From: Seohaeicola saemankumensis
Lineage (GTDB): Bacteria; Pseudomonadota; Alphaproteobacteria; Rhodobacterales; Rhodobacteraceae
DNA: 64,000 nucleotides
Direction of reading: 5' to 3'
Assembly (NCBI RefSeq): GCF_020171285.1
Contig: NZ_JAIUZI010000008.1
Location: 62,001 to 126,000, forward strand
Below the pieces are notes generated by a model, which saw only the letters and a program-made list of their open reading frames with translations, ran no database searches and was not told the origin of the DNA. Below are positions 36,277 to 46,001 of this stretch, piece after piece (within the stretch, counting starts at the first letter, position 1; each line of letters starts with the position of its first letter). A program made the translations under genes and the position numbers.

Positions 36277-36399
36277 GGCTTTGCCCCACACAAGATATTG
36301 TGTCGCTGCTATGGGACCAGGCTATGACGGCAATATGAAAGCGAGGTTAAACCTGCGTGACGGTTGGTGTTTTGGCCCCCCGGCGGGCTGCAAATGTCA

Positions 36400-36428
36400 T
36401 TGACGCGCGCGGGGCGGAGGAGTATCAG
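36400..36428 (+). promoter_or_regulatory. Sigma70-type promoter of metZ
   Basis: TTGACG (36400-36405), a 17-base spacer, and TATCAG (36423-36428). The predicted start near 36435 is right at the 5' end of the SAM-II aptamer, which supports both calls. Confidence 0.65.
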
Positions 36429-36433
36429 GCGAG

Positions 36434-36487
36434 CTGTGGCGATTTGTTACCGGATTGCGGGCCACGTTAAAGATTCCGCTAAAAGGT
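36434..36487 (+). ncRNA. SAM-II riboswitch aptamer before metZ
   Basis: GTGGC (36436-36440) pairs with GCCAC (36461-36465). Between and after lie GATTTG, ACCGGATTGC, GTTAAA and CCGCTAAAAGG, which match the conserved bases of the alphaproteobacterial SAM-II pseudoknot. SAM-II controls metA, metX, metC and metZ homologues. It lies 72 bases before the metZ ATG, with a terminator-like stem between. Confidence 0.87.
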
Positions 36488-36494
36488 CAGGATG

Positions 36495-36546
36495 AAAGAC
36501 CCCTTTCGCTTGGCCGCGTCTGGGGTTTTTTTGTGCCCGAAAGGGG
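36495..36546 (+). promoter_or_regulatory. Attenuator with two competing hairpins downstream of the SAM-II aptamer
   Basis: AAAGACCCC (36495-36503) can pair with GGGGTTTTTT (36522-36531), giving an intrinsic terminator with a T-run. CCCCTTTCG (36500-36508) can instead pair perfectly with CGAAAGGGG (36538-36546), just before the GGAGG ribosome site of metZ. The two stems share CCCC (36500-36503), so they exclude one another. This could set termination against read-through or occlude the ribosome site. Confidence 0.6.
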
Positions 36547-36558
36547 CCGGAGGATAAG

Positions 36559-37749
36559 ATGAGCAAGACCTGGAACACCCGCACCCGCGCCGTCCATGGC
36601 GGCAGCCGCCGCAGCCAGTACGGCGAAGTATCGGAGGCGATTTTCCTGACGCAGGGCTTTGTCTATGACAGCGCCGAGGCCGCCGAGGCGCGGTTCATCG
36701 AATCGGGCGATGACGAATTCATATATGCCCGTTACGGCAACCCGACGGTGAAGATGTTCGAGGAGCGCATCGCCTCGCTGGAGGGGGCCGAGGACGCCTT
36801 TGCCACCGCGTCCGGCATGGCGGCGGTGTCCGGGGCGCTGACCGCGATGCTGAAGGCGGGGGACCACGTGGTGTCGGCCAAGGCGTTGTTCGGGTCGTGC
36901 CTCTATGTGCTGGAGGATGTTCTGACCCGGTTCGGGGTCGAGGTGACCTTTGTCGACGGCACCGACATGGACCAATGGCGCGCGGCGGTCCGGCCCGACA
37001 CCAAGGCGGTGTTCTTTGAATCGGTGTCGAACCCGACGCTGGAAGTGGTCGACATCCGCGCGGTGTCGCAGATCGCCCATGAGGTCGGCGCGCTGGTGCT
37101 GGTCGACAACGTCTTTGCCACGCCGGTGTTCTCGGACGCCATCGCGCAGGGCGCCGACGTGGTGATCTATTCCGCCACCAAGCATATCGATGGGCAGGGC
37201 CGCACGCTGGGCGGCGTGATCCTGGGCACGCGCGAGTTCATCCGCAAGACGGTGGAGCCCTACATGAAGCACACCGGCGGCTCGATGAGCCCGTTCACGG
37301 CCTGGGTGATGCTGAAGGGGCTGGAAACGCTGAGCCTGCGGGTCAACGCGCAGGCGGAAAACGCGCTGCGGACCATCGAGGCGGTGCGCGAGCATCCCGC
37401 GCTGGTGCGCGCGATCTACCCCGGCCATCCCAGCCATCCGCAGCACAACCTGGCGCTGGCGCAGATGGAAAAGGGCGGCACGGTGATTTCGCTGGACCTC
37501 AAGGGCGGGCAGCCGGCGGCGTTTACCTTTCTGAATGCGCTGAAGATCGGCAAGATCTCGAACAACCTGGGCGATGCCAAGACCATCGTCACCCATCCCG
37601 CGACCACGACGCATTCGCGGCTGACCGAGGAGCAGCGCGCCGAACTGGGCATCACGCCGGGGCTGGTGCGGGTGTCGATGGGGATCGAGGACACCGAGGA
37701 CCTGATCGGCGACATCGGTCAGGCGCTGGACAGCACGCTGACCGGATAG
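36559..37749 (+). CDS. metZ: O-succinylhomoserine sulfhydrylase
   Basis: A 396-residue PLP enzyme that makes homocysteine from O-succinylhomoserine and sulfide. The Cys/Met-metabolism signature is YSATKHIDGQGRTLGG with the PLP lysine at residue 208; SNPT at 157-160 and YARYGNPTVKMFEERIASLEG near 56 are family blocks. GGAGG is 5 bases before the ATG. It is controlled by a SAM-II riboswitch and lies alone. Cystathionine gamma-synthase/lyase relatives are possible, but the leader and sequence favour MetZ. Confidence 0.93.
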   Translation: MSKTWNTRTRAVHGGSRRSQYGEVSEAIFLTQGFVYDSAEAAEARFIESGDDEFIYARYGNPTVKMFEERIASLEGAEDAFATASGMAAVSGALTAMLKAGDHVVSAKALFGSCLYVLEDVLTRFGVEVTFVDGTDMDQWRAAVRPDTKAVFFESVSNPTLEVVDIRAVSQIAHEVGALVLVDNVFATPVFSDAIAQGADVVIYSATKHIDGQGRTLGGVILGTREFIRKTVEPYMKHTGGSMSPFTAWVMLKGLETLSLRVNAQAENALRTIEAVREHPALVRAIYPGHPSHPQHNLALAQMEKGGTVISLDLKGGQPAAFTFLNALKIGKISNNLGDAKTIVTHPATTTHSRLTEEQRAELGITPGLVRVSMGIEDTEDLIGDIGQALDSTLTG

Positions 37750-37881
37750 GGCGCGCCGCGGCGGCGGGCATCAAAAGTGATCTTGTGCCGAATTTCCCGC
37801 GTAACAGAGTTATCTGTTGGAAACGAGGCGCCTGTCACCCTATCTTGAGCGGTGCGGCGGACAAGCGGAGGACGCGCAGCG

Positions 37882-38985
<1,104 letters not shown>

Positions 38986-39201
38986 TCGCGCCTGAGCAGT
39001 GTCACCGGGGCGGTGTCGCGGTGCCCTTGCGCGTTTTTTGCATCAAAACAGGGGTTTCCGGCCGAAATCAGCCGCTTTGCCGCACTGCAGCATTTTATGC
39101 TGCGCATGCTCGGCAATTGCGCTATACTCGGTCTTACCAAGCAGCAGACCCCTTGTTGGCATGGTCTTCATGTCCGCCGGGGTCCACGGAGGCCGCCCAA
39201 G

Positions 39202-39528
39202 ATGCCAGCCGTCAGAGATACCAGTGAAAACGAACTCGCCCGCCTTTGGTGGACCGTGGCCCACACGCTGAGTGACAGCCAGCAGGTGATTGCCATGCGT
39301 TTGCTGGGGTTTACCGGCCTGTGGTCGGTGCCATCCAGCGAACCGCAGCAGATGCTGAGCGAAAAGGGGCCGGCGTTTACCGAGGCGGTGATCTCGGGCG
39401 TGATATCCGCGCTCAGAGGGCACGCGCCGGAGCGGGTGATGCTGGCCGCGATTGATCCGATTTCCGACACGGCACGCGCGAATCGCGCTCGGCTGGCCAG
39501 TCGCGGGATGCGGTTCTTTGGTGCCTGA
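39202..39528 (+). CDS. Hypothetical small helical protein
   Basis: A 108-residue, mostly helical protein (ELARLWWTVAHTLSDSQQVIAMRLLGFTGLWS...FTEAVISGVISALRGHAPERVMLAAIDPISDTARANRARLA). ATG at 39202 has ACGGAGG upstream. The words IAMRLLGF and FTEAVISG resemble the N-terminal helix of the next gene (AALRLAGF, FLEAVTRA), so the two may be related small proteins of a shared function. Phasin-like granule association is a guess based on length and helix content. Confidence 0.72.
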   Translation: MPAVRDTSENELARLWWTVAHTLSDSQQVIAMRLLGFTGLWSVPSSEPQQMLSEKGPAFTEAVISGVISALRGHAPERVMLAAIDPISDTARANRARLASRGMRFFGA

Positions 39529-39591
39529 CGGACCGGAACTGGCGCAGGTTGGCCGTTCCGCCACGAAATTCCATACGACGGAGTAGACAAG

Positions 39592-40377
39592 ATGACCCCG
39601 ATTACGAACCCGATTGAACTGCAGGTCGCCGCGTTGCGTCTGGCCGGTTTCGCCGTATCGTCGCATATCCGGTTTCTGGAAGCGGTGACGCGGGCGACGA
39701 TCGAAGGCCCGATGCGCCATGCGCAGGCTTTGCAAGCTGCGGCGGGGCTGCCGCCGGTGCTGATGCCCTTTCCGCTGATGGTGCCCGAGGCGGGTGAGGC
39801 CGCCGGGAGCACCGCGCCGGAGGTTCCTGTCAGCGCCGAGGCCGCGCCTGTCGCCGCACCTGCTGTTGTGCCGGTGAAACCGGCGCCGACCCGCAAACCG
39901 GCCCGAAAATCGGCCAGCAAACCAGCCGGCAAACCGGCGGCCCGGACCGCCCGCAAGGCAGCTGCAAAGCCCGCCGCCGAGCCGGCCAAGGCGGCACCCG
40001 CCGCGGCGGAGGCGAAGGTCGCCCCTGCCAAGCCAGCTCCGGCGAAACCGGCCCCGGCTGCTGCCGCACCGGCGGCCAAGGCGACCCCGAAACCCGCCCC
40101 GAAACCGGTTGCGGCCGCTGAGGCCTCCCCTGCGGCGGCGCCCGCGGACGCGCCGAAACCGGCCCCGAAACCACGCCGCCGGGCAGCGCCCGCAGCCAAG
40201 ACGGCAGCCAAACCGGCGGCCAAAACGGCGAAACCGGCGGCCAAACCGGTCGCCAAGGCCGATGACACGCCCAAAGCCGCTGCGGCGGAGGCGACGGCCA
40301 AGCCACGGGCCCGCCGTCCGCGCGCGCCCTCGACACCGCCGGCCATGCCGGGCACGAATACCACGAGCGAAAGCTGA
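39592..40377 (+). CDS. Alanine/lysine/proline-rich protein with short helical head
   Basis: A 261-residue protein. Residues 1-60 are a plausible helical domain (ITNPIELQVAALRLAGFAVSSHIRFLEAVTRATIEGPMRHAQALQ). Residues ~85-245 are a low-complexity tail of KPA, KPAP and AKPA words with many Arg/Lys, resembling histone H1/PhaF-type DNA-binding tails. GACGGAG precedes the ATG. A granule-linked DNA-binding phasin (PhaF-like) or nucleoid protein are possible roles. No function is proven. Confidence 0.75.
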   Translation: MTPITNPIELQVAALRLAGFAVSSHIRFLEAVTRATIEGPMRHAQALQAAAGLPPVLMPFPLMVPEAGEAAGSTAPEVPVSAEAAPVAAPAVVPVKPAPTRKPARKSASKPAGKPAARTARKAAAKPAAEPAKAAPAAAEAKVAPAKPAPAKPAPAAAAPAAKATPKPAPKPVAAAEASPAAAPADAPKPAPKPRRRAAPAAKTAAKPAAKTAKPAAKPVAKADDTPKAAAAEATAKPRARRPRAPSTPPAMPGTNTTSES

Positions 40378-40450
40378 ACACCGATCCGTGGGCGCGTGCC
40401 GGGCGCAGGTGGCTTGACAGTCCGGGCGCGCCGCGCCAACGCTGCGGCCC

Positions 40451-41899
40451 ATGATTGACCCGCGTCCCGTCGGATATGTGATTGGCCTGCTTGTCGCGCT
40501 GCTGGGCGTTACAATGGTGTTTCCGCTGTTGGCGGACATCATCGAGGGGCGTGGCGAGTGGCCGGTGTTCCTGGAAACCGGGATCATCACGGTGCTGGCG
40601 GGCGGGCTGACGGCGCTGAGCTGTGCCAACAGCCCGCGCGACGGGCTGTCGATCCAGCAGACGTTCCTGCTGACCACCGGGGTCTGGGCGGCGCTGCCGG
40701 TGTTCGGGGCCTTGCCGCTGATGCTGGGGGCGACCGAGCTGCGGTTCGTGGACGCCTATTTCGAGGCGATGTCGGGTCTGACGACCACCGGGTCGACGGT
40801 GGTGTCGGGGCTTGATGACCTGCCGATGGGGCTGCTTTTGTGGCGCGGGATCCTGCAGTGGCTGGGCGGCATCGGGATCATCGTTGTGGCGATGGTGTTC
40901 CTGCCCGAGCTGCGGGTCGGCGGCATGCAGATCTTCAAGTCGGAAGCCTTTGACACCATGGGGAAAATCCTGCCGCGCGCCACCGCGATCGCGGGCCAGA
41001 TCTCGATCATCTACGTCGCTTTGACGGCGGTTTGCCTGATCACCTACCTGGGTCTGGGGATGAGCTTTTTCGATGCGCTGGTGCATGCGTTCACGACGAT
41101 ATCGACCGGAGGGTTTTCCAATTATGACGCCTCGTTCGGGACGTTTTCCGGGCTTCCCGAATACGCCGCGTCGATTTTCATGATCCTCGCGGCGCTGCCT
41201 TTCGTGCGCTACGTGCAGATGGTCAACGGCCATACCACGCCTTTGTTCCACGACAGCCAGGTGCGGGCGTTCATCGGCACCATCGCGGTGCTGGTCGTAG
41301 TCACCTCGCTGGTGCTGACCACGATCTTTCCGCATCACTGGGAGCAGGCCGTGCGGGAGGCACTGTTCAACATCACCTCGATCATCACCGGTACCGGCTA
41401 TGCCAGCGTCGATTACATGATGTGGGGCAGTTTCCTGATCACGCTGTTCTTTTTCATCGGCCTGGTCGGCGGCTGCGCAGGGTCGACGGCCTGTTCGGTC
41501 AAGATCTTCCGCTACCAGATCCTGCTGTCGTCGATCCGCGCCCAGATGCGCCGGATCCGGACCCCCAGCGGTATTTTCACCCCCCGGTTCGAGGGGCGGC
41601 CGGTCGGCCCCGATGTCATGAGCTCGGTGATCTCGTTTTTCGTCTTCTTCGTGGTCTCGCTGGGGGTGTTTTCATGGGGGCTGGCGATGACAGGGCTGGA
41701 TTTCACCACCTCGGTGTCCGGCGCGGCGACGGCGCTGGCCAATATCGGGCCGGGGCTGGGCGACCAGATCGGGCCGTCGGGCAATTTTGCCGGCCTCAAC
41801 GATGCGGCCAAGTGGATGCTGACGGCGGCGATGCTGATCGGGCGGCTGGAGATCCTGTCGGTCTACGTGCTGTTCACGGTGCAGTTCTGGCGCGCCTGA
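40451..41899 (+). CDS. trkH: TrkH-family potassium uptake protein
   Basis: A 482-residue membrane protein with four repeated membrane-pore-membrane units. Selectivity-filter regions are seen at SGLTTTGSTV, FTTISTGGFSN, ITGTGYAS and LANIGPGLG, each with the filter Gly. FETSVLAQ-like cytosolic segments are absent, so it should pair with a TrkA gating ring that is not in this window. It is the last gene before a repeat-containing convergent region. Confidence 0.93.
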   Translation: MIDPRPVGYVIGLLVALLGVTMVFPLLADIIEGRGEWPVFLETGIITVLAGGLTALSCANSPRDGLSIQQTFLLTTGVWAALPVFGALPLMLGATELRFVDAYFEAMSGLTTTGSTVVSGLDDLPMGLLLWRGILQWLGGIGIIVVAMVFLPELRVGGMQIFKSEAFDTMGKILPRATAIAGQISIIYVALTAVCLITYLGLGMSFFDALVHAFTTISTGGFSNYDASFGTFSGLPEYAASIFMILAALPFVRYVQMVNGHTTPLFHDSQVRAFIGTIAVLVVVTSLVLTTIFPHHWEQAVREALFNITSIITGTGYASVDYMMWGSFLITLFFFIGLVGGCAGSTACSVKIFRYQILLSSIRAQMRRIRTPSGIFTPRFEGRPVGPDVMSSVISFFVFFVVSLGVFSWGLAMTGLDFTTSVSGAATALANIGPGLGDQIGPSGNFAGLNDAAKWMLTAAMLIGRLEILSVYVLFTVQFWRA

Positions 41900-41931
41900 G
41901 CGGGGCTGTGCGGACCTGAGCGGGCCGGGTT

Positions 41932-42002
41932 GGGGGCGCTGCCCCACGTTGAAAATGCGGGCATTTTCAACTTCCCCCGGAGTATTTGAAAAGAGATGAA
42001 AG
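41932..42002 (+). repeat. Dispersed hairpin-tail repeat, copy 8
   Basis: GGGGGCGCTGCCCC, then GTTGAAAATGC/GCATTTTCAAC (perfect 11-bp stem), then CTTCCCCC and the tail GGAGTATTTG then AAAAGAGATGAAAG. It lies between the convergent trkH and intramembrane-protease genes; its tail ends 18 bases from the protease stop. The inner stem differs from other copies. Confidence 0.88.
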
Positions 42003-42019
42003 TGAGGGCGCAGGGCGGG

Positions 42020-43087
42020 TCAGCGGCCCTGGACCACCATCAGCTCGCCGACGTTTTCGCGGGTGATATAGCCCAGCATCTGGCCGGTTTCGGTGCACAC
42101 GGCGATGGCCGGGGCGCCGTCGTGCAGGGTGGCGAGCACGGTTTCCAGCCCGGTGGCGAGGGCGACGCGGGGGATGTCGGCGGTCATGATCTCGGTCACC
42201 GGGCGGGTGCGGGGGGCATCGTGGGCCAGCGCCTCGAACAGGGCGGCGCGGGTGACAAAGCCGAGCAGGGCGCCGTCGCTGCCCAGCACGGGAAATTCAT
42301 GCTGGGTGGTGCGGATCAGGGTGGTGGCCGCCGTTGCGACGGTATCCTGCGGCGCCAGGCTTTCGTAGCGGGTGATCATCGCGTCGCGCGCCATCAGCCG
42401 CCGGGCGACAGAGCGCATGGCGACATCCTGGCTTTCGGCGTTGGCGGCGACAAAGACAAAGACTGCGATCAGCACCAGCACCGGGTTGCCGGAACTGAGC
42501 CCCATGAAGCCCAGAAAGAACGCCACGATCTGACCGGCGGTCGCGGCGGCGCGGGTGGCGGCGACGCGGTCCATGCGCAGGCACAGCAGCGCCCGCAGCA
42601 CCCGGCCGCCATCCATCGGGAAGGCGGGGATCATGTTGAAGAGCGCCAGGAACAGGTTGACCACGGCGAGCCGCTGGAGAAAGCCGGCCGAGGTCTGGTC
42701 GAGATCGGTCAGCGCCAGAGATGTCTTGGCGCCAAAGGCGGTCAGCACCGCCCAGATTACCACGTTGACGGCGGGCCCGGCCAGGGCGACGGCGATTTCC
42801 TCGCCGGGTTTTTCGGGCATCCGTTCCAGCCGGGCCAGCCCGCCAATGGGCAGGAGCGTGATGTCCGGCGTCCTGATCCCGTAGCGCCGCGCCATCAGCG
42901 CGTGGCCGAATTCATGGGCCACGACGCAGGCGAAGAGCGCCAGCACAAAGGCGATATTGACCATCGCCCCGGCCCAGCCGGAGGTGCCGTAGGCGGCAAA
43001 GCCGATCCAGGCGAGCAGCAGGAAGAAGGTGATGTGGACCCTGAGTTCGGATCCCAGCAGGCGGCCAAGGGAGAAAGACCAGGTCAT
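42020..43087 (-). CDS. Site-2-protease-like membrane zinc metalloprotease with CBS domains
   Basis: A 355-residue membrane protein. HEFGH at residues 58-62 is the zinc motif, and NMIPAFPMDGGRVL near residue 155 the Asp motif. Six or so membrane segments fill the first ~230 residues. The C-terminal ~120 residues form two CBS domains (MARDAMITRYESLAPQDTV; VTEIMTADIPRVALATGL). This SpoIVFB/S2P subgroup is regulated through ligand binding to CBS. The substrate is unknown. A repeat copy lies just beyond its stop. Confidence 0.9.
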   Translation of the reverse strand: MTWSFSLGRLLGSELRVHITFFLLLAWIGFAAYGTSGWAGAMVNIAFVLALFACVVAHEFGHALMARRYGIRTPDITLLPIGGLARLERMPEKPGEEIAVALAGPAVNVVIWAVLTAFGAKTSLALTDLDQTSAGFLQRLAVVNLFLALFNMIPAFPMDGGRVLRALLCLRMDRVAATRAAATAGQIVAFFLGFMGLSSGNPVLVLIAVFVFVAANAESQDVAMRSVARRLMARDAMITRYESLAPQDTVATAATTLIRTTQHEFPVLGSDGALLGFVTRAALFEALAHDAPRTRPVTEIMTADIPRVALATGLETVLATLHDGAPAIAVCTETGQMLGYITRENVGELMVVQGR

Positions 43088-43116
43088 CTGTCATGCCCCC
43101 CTGGGTGCCGTTGGTC

Positions 43117-43644
43117 TCAGAACGGGATTTCGTCGTCGTCGATGTCCTGCGAGGCCGGGCCGCGTCCGCCGCCCTGACCGCCGCCCTGGCCGCCACCGCC
43201 GTAGGGATCGCCCTGCGGGCCGCTGTCGTAGCCGCCGCCGTAGCCGCCGCCCTGGCCGCCGCCATAACCGCCCTGGCTGCCGCCGCCTTCGCCGCGACCG
43301 TCCAGCATGGTCAGGGTCGAGCCGAAGCCCTGCAGGACGACTTCGGTCGAATAGCGGTCCTGGCCCGACTGGTCCTGCCATTTGCGGGTCTGCAGCTGGC
43401 CCTCGACATAGACCTTGGAGCCCTTGCGCAGGTATTGCTCGCAGACGCGGACCAGGCCTTCGTTGAAGATGGCGACCGAGTGCCATTCGGTGCGCTCGCG
43501 CCGTTCGCCGGTGTTGCGGTCCTTCCAGGTCTCTGAGGTCGCGATGCGCAGGTTGCAGACCTTTCCGCCGTTCTGAAAGGTGCGCACCTCGGGATCGCGG
43601 CCCAGGTTGCCGATGAGAATGACTTTGTTGACTGATCCGGCCAT
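43117..43644 (-). CDS. ssb: Single-stranded DNA-binding protein
   Basis: A 175-residue SSB. The OB fold starts [21 protein letters not shown] and runs to ~110. The next ~50 residues are Gly/Gln-rich ([20 protein letters not shown] type), and the acidic tip DDDEIPF recruits repair and replication proteins. HolC in this window is one such partner. It is divergent from the transglycosylase gene. Confidence 0.96.
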   Translation of the reverse strand: MAGSVNKVILIGNLGRDPEVRTFQNGGKVCNLRIATSETWKDRNTGERRERTEWHSVAIFNEGLVRVCEQYLRKGSKVYVEGQLQTRKWQDQSGQDRYSTEVVLQGFGSTLTMLDGRGEGGGSQGGYGGGQGGGYGGGYDSGPQGDPYGGGGQGGGQGGGRGPASQDIDDDEIPF

Positions 43645-43872
43645 GCTGTTCCCCGTCTTGTCCGACTGTCGTGTTTTTCCGGCGACCGAATCCGGCCCCC
43701 GATTGTTCGCGGCAGACTATACGGCCCACGCCCGGGTTGAAACATGGTATCGGCGGGCGGGGCGGGAAATCCCGCCGGCGGGCGGGTGGCGGTAATCTGC
43801 CAGTGTGGCTTTCCTTTGCGGACAGGATCGGTATAGTGCGCCCCGAGGGTGATTGGGCAGGGTCTGAGAGCA

Positions 43873-44457
43873 GTGCGCAGGCTTGCAGGTTTTATTGTGA
43901 TTGTGTCGATGGGGCTGGGGTCTGCTGCCACGGCCGATATCTTTTCGGATAAGTCACGGCGCCAGATGTTCAAGTCGCAGGCCAAGGTGCTGGACAGCCG
44001 GGCGTCGTCGCAATACGCCAATTCGATCCGTCTGCAGCCGCCGTCGATCCACACACCGTCGAAATGGGGCGCCTTGCCCTATACCGGGAAATACCGCGGC
44101 AAATACCTGCATATGGCGCGCGATGCCGCGCGGCGGCACAATGTGCCCGAGGATCTGTTCCTGCGGCTGGTGCAGCAGGAGTCGAACTGGAACCCGCGGG
44201 CCAAGTCCAACAAGGGTGCGCTGGGGCTGGCGCAACTGATGCCGGCGACGGCCAAATCGCTGGGGGTGGACCCCAAGGACCCCTATGAAAACCTGGATGG
44301 CGGGGCGCGGTACCTGTCGACCCAGTACCGCAAGTTCAAGTCCTGGCGGCTGGCGCTGGCGGCCTATAACGCGGGACCAGAGGCGGTGTCGAAGCACAAC
44401 GGCATCCCGCCGTACCGCGAGACCCGCAACTATGTCAAAAAGATCTGGGGCAGCTGA
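43873..44457 (+). CDS. Lytic transglycosylase
   Basis: A 194-residue secreted enzyme. The signal region ([22 protein letters not shown]) is hydrophobic. The catalytic Glu is in [33 protein letters not shown], and [27 protein letters not shown] completes the SLT fold. GTG at 43873 (VRRLAG) is preferred; GTG at 43849 is the other option. A TATAGT -10-like box lies at 43832. It cuts peptidoglycan glycan strands to 1,6-anhydro products. Confidence 0.9.
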   Translation: MRRLAGFIVIVSMGLGSAATADIFSDKSRRQMFKSQAKVLDSRASSQYANSIRLQPPSIHTPSKWGALPYTGKYRGKYLHMARDAARRHNVPEDLFLRLVQQESNWNPRAKSNKGALGLAQLMPATAKSLGVDPKDPYENLDGGARYLSTQYRKFKSWRLALAAYNAGPEAVSKHNGIPPYRETRNYVKKIWGS

Positions 44458-44480
44458 GCCGCCATAGCGATATGGTTTTC

Positions 44481-44494
44481 TTGACCGAAATCAA
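44481..44494 (+). promoter_or_regulatory. FNR/DNR-type site before the peroxidase gene
   Basis: TTGACCGAAATCAA matches TTGAT-N4-ATCAA at 9 of 10 fixed positions. The dyad centre (44487.5) is about 41 bases upstream of the start expected from the TATAGA -10 (44516-44521), a class II FNR-dependent position. The di-haem peroxidase gene follows, as in related bacteria where ccp is FNR controlled. Confidence 0.72.
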
Positions 44495-44548
44495 TTCCTG
44501 ACTGATTAACTTTGGTATAGAGCGGTGGTGCAAGACCGGAGATTTCCC

Positions 44549-45718
44549 ATGCGCCAACCGCTTCCTGCCCGCCGCCTGCTGTCCGCCGTTCTGACGGCTT
44601 TGGTTCTGCTGTCGGCGCCTCCGGGATGGGCGCAGCAGGGGCCGTTTGACACGCTGGATGCCCTGGGCGAGGCGCTGTTTTTCGACACCAACCTGTCGTT
44701 GAACCGCAGCCAGTCCTGCGCCACCTGTCACGATCCCGAGACCGCCTTTACCGACCCGCGCGAGACCGCCGTGGGGCGCGCGGTTTCGTTGGGGGATGAT
44801 GGGGTTTCGCTGGGCGACCGCAGCGCGCCCAGCGCGGCCTACGCCGCTTTTACCCCGCGATTTCATAAGGAAAGCGAGGGGCGCTGGATCGGCGGCATGT
44901 TCTGGGACGGGCGCGAGACGGATCTGGAAGGGCAGGCGGGCGGGCCGCCGTTGAACCCGATCGAGATGGGCATGCCGGACAAGGCCTCGGTCGTGGCGCG
45001 GCTGCGGGAAAACCCCGACTATGTCGCCTCGATGCGCGGGCTGTTCGGGGCGCAGGTGTTCGACGATGCCGAGACCGCCTATGGCGCCATGACGCGGGCG
45101 ATTGCCGCCTATGAACGCACGCCGGAATTCGCCCCGTTCGACAGCAAATACGACCGCTACCTGAGGGGCGAATACCAGCTGACCCGCGACGAGGAACTGG
45201 GCCAGCTGCTGTTCTTTTCCGAGCAGTTCACCAACTGCAACCTGTGCCATCAGCTAAGCCGTAACCCGATGGATTCACAGGAAACTTTTACCAACTACCA
45301 GTATCATAACATCGGCACGCCGGTGAACCGCGAGGTGCGCGCGGCCAATGGATCGCCGCCGCTGATGATCGACGCCGGGCTGCTGGCCAACCCGGCGGTG
45401 GAGGACCCCGCGCAGATCGGCAAGTTCAAGGTGCCAACCCTGCGCAACGTGGCGGTCACGGCGCCTTACATGCACAACGGGGTGTTCGAGGATCTGCGGA
45501 CGGTTATCCTCTTCTACAACAAGTATAATACCACCTCGGCCGCGCGCCAGGTGAACCCCGAAACCGGGCAGCCCTGGCGGATGCCGGAGGTGCCGGCGAC
45601 GCTGGCGGTGAAGGAGCTGACCACCGGCCCGGCGCTGGAGGACGACCGCATCGACGCGCTGGTGGCCTTTCTCAAGACGCTGACCGACGCCCGGTACGAG
45701 CATCTGCTGGAGGAGTAA
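44549..45718 (+). CDS. Di-haem cytochrome c peroxidase/MauG-family protein
   Basis: A 389-residue exported protein with a signal peptide (LLSAVLTALVLLSAPPGWAQQ). Haem motifs are CATCH at residues 57-61 and CNLCH in the second half (near residue 231). MHNGVFEDLRTVILFYN near the C-terminus is typical of the CCP/MauG family. It should reduce hydrogen peroxide in the periplasm or oxidise a partner protein. ATG at 44549 has CGGAGA upstream. An FNR-type promoter suggests use under low oxygen. Confidence 0.9.
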   Translation: MRQPLPARRLLSAVLTALVLLSAPPGWAQQGPFDTLDALGEALFFDTNLSLNRSQSCATCHDPETAFTDPRETAVGRAVSLGDDGVSLGDRSAPSAAYAAFTPRFHKESEGRWIGGMFWDGRETDLEGQAGGPPLNPIEMGMPDKASVVARLRENPDYVASMRGLFGAQVFDDAETAYGAMTRAIAAYERTPEFAPFDSKYDRYLRGEYQLTRDEELGQLLFFSEQFTNCNLCHQLSRNPMDSQETFTNYQYHNIGTPVNREVRAANGSPPLMIDAGLLANPAVEDPAQIGKFKVPTLRNVAVTAPYMHNGVFEDLRTVILFYNKYNTTSAARQVNPETGQPWRMPEVPATLAVKELTTGPALEDDRIDALVAFLKTLTDARYEHLLEE

Positions 45719-46001
45719 CGGCAGACCGGCCCAGGGGCGGAATTGACTGTTTTGTACCGGGTCCAAACGCGGGTTTTGCCGTTTTGTACAAAAGTTCAGG
45801 CGGGGAATCGCCGTCAGATCAGCGCGGGGCAGCGGTGGTATCATGACAATGAACCGAGCGTGCGCGGCACCTGTGATGGGTGCCGCGTAAACCGGTTGTT
45901 CACGGTTTTCATGCAGAGTGATCACGCGTGGCAACCTTTGCCGAACACTGAGCGACGTCATAGGAAGAGGAGAAAATCACCCAGGGTACCTGACATGCAA
46001 T
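45719..46001. other. Intergenic region after the peroxidase gene
   Basis: It holds the second GTTTTGTAC double-box element (45741-45790), 22 bases after the stop, and a GGCACC/GGGTGCC stem near 45871-45889. Candidate start codons here open only very short frames. I see no terminator with a T-run. Confidence 0.6.
45741..45790 (+). repeat. 50-bp GTTTTGTAC double-box element, copy B
   Basis: AATTGACT, GTTTTGTACC, 14 variable bases, GTTTTGCC, GTTTTGTACA. Same spacing as copy A (boxes 32 bases apart), with different middle bases. It lies after the peroxidase gene rather than in a divergent promoter. Confidence 0.8.

Noticed and set aside
39043-40677. 544-codon minus-strand frame rich in Gly/Arg
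   Set aside because: Antisense of the Ala/Lys/Pro-rich gene; the RGRFRRG-like translation only mirrors its repeated codons.
43645-43872. LexA box upstream of ssb
   Set aside because: Only a single GTTC-like half (TTGTTCGC) was found, not the spaced pair.
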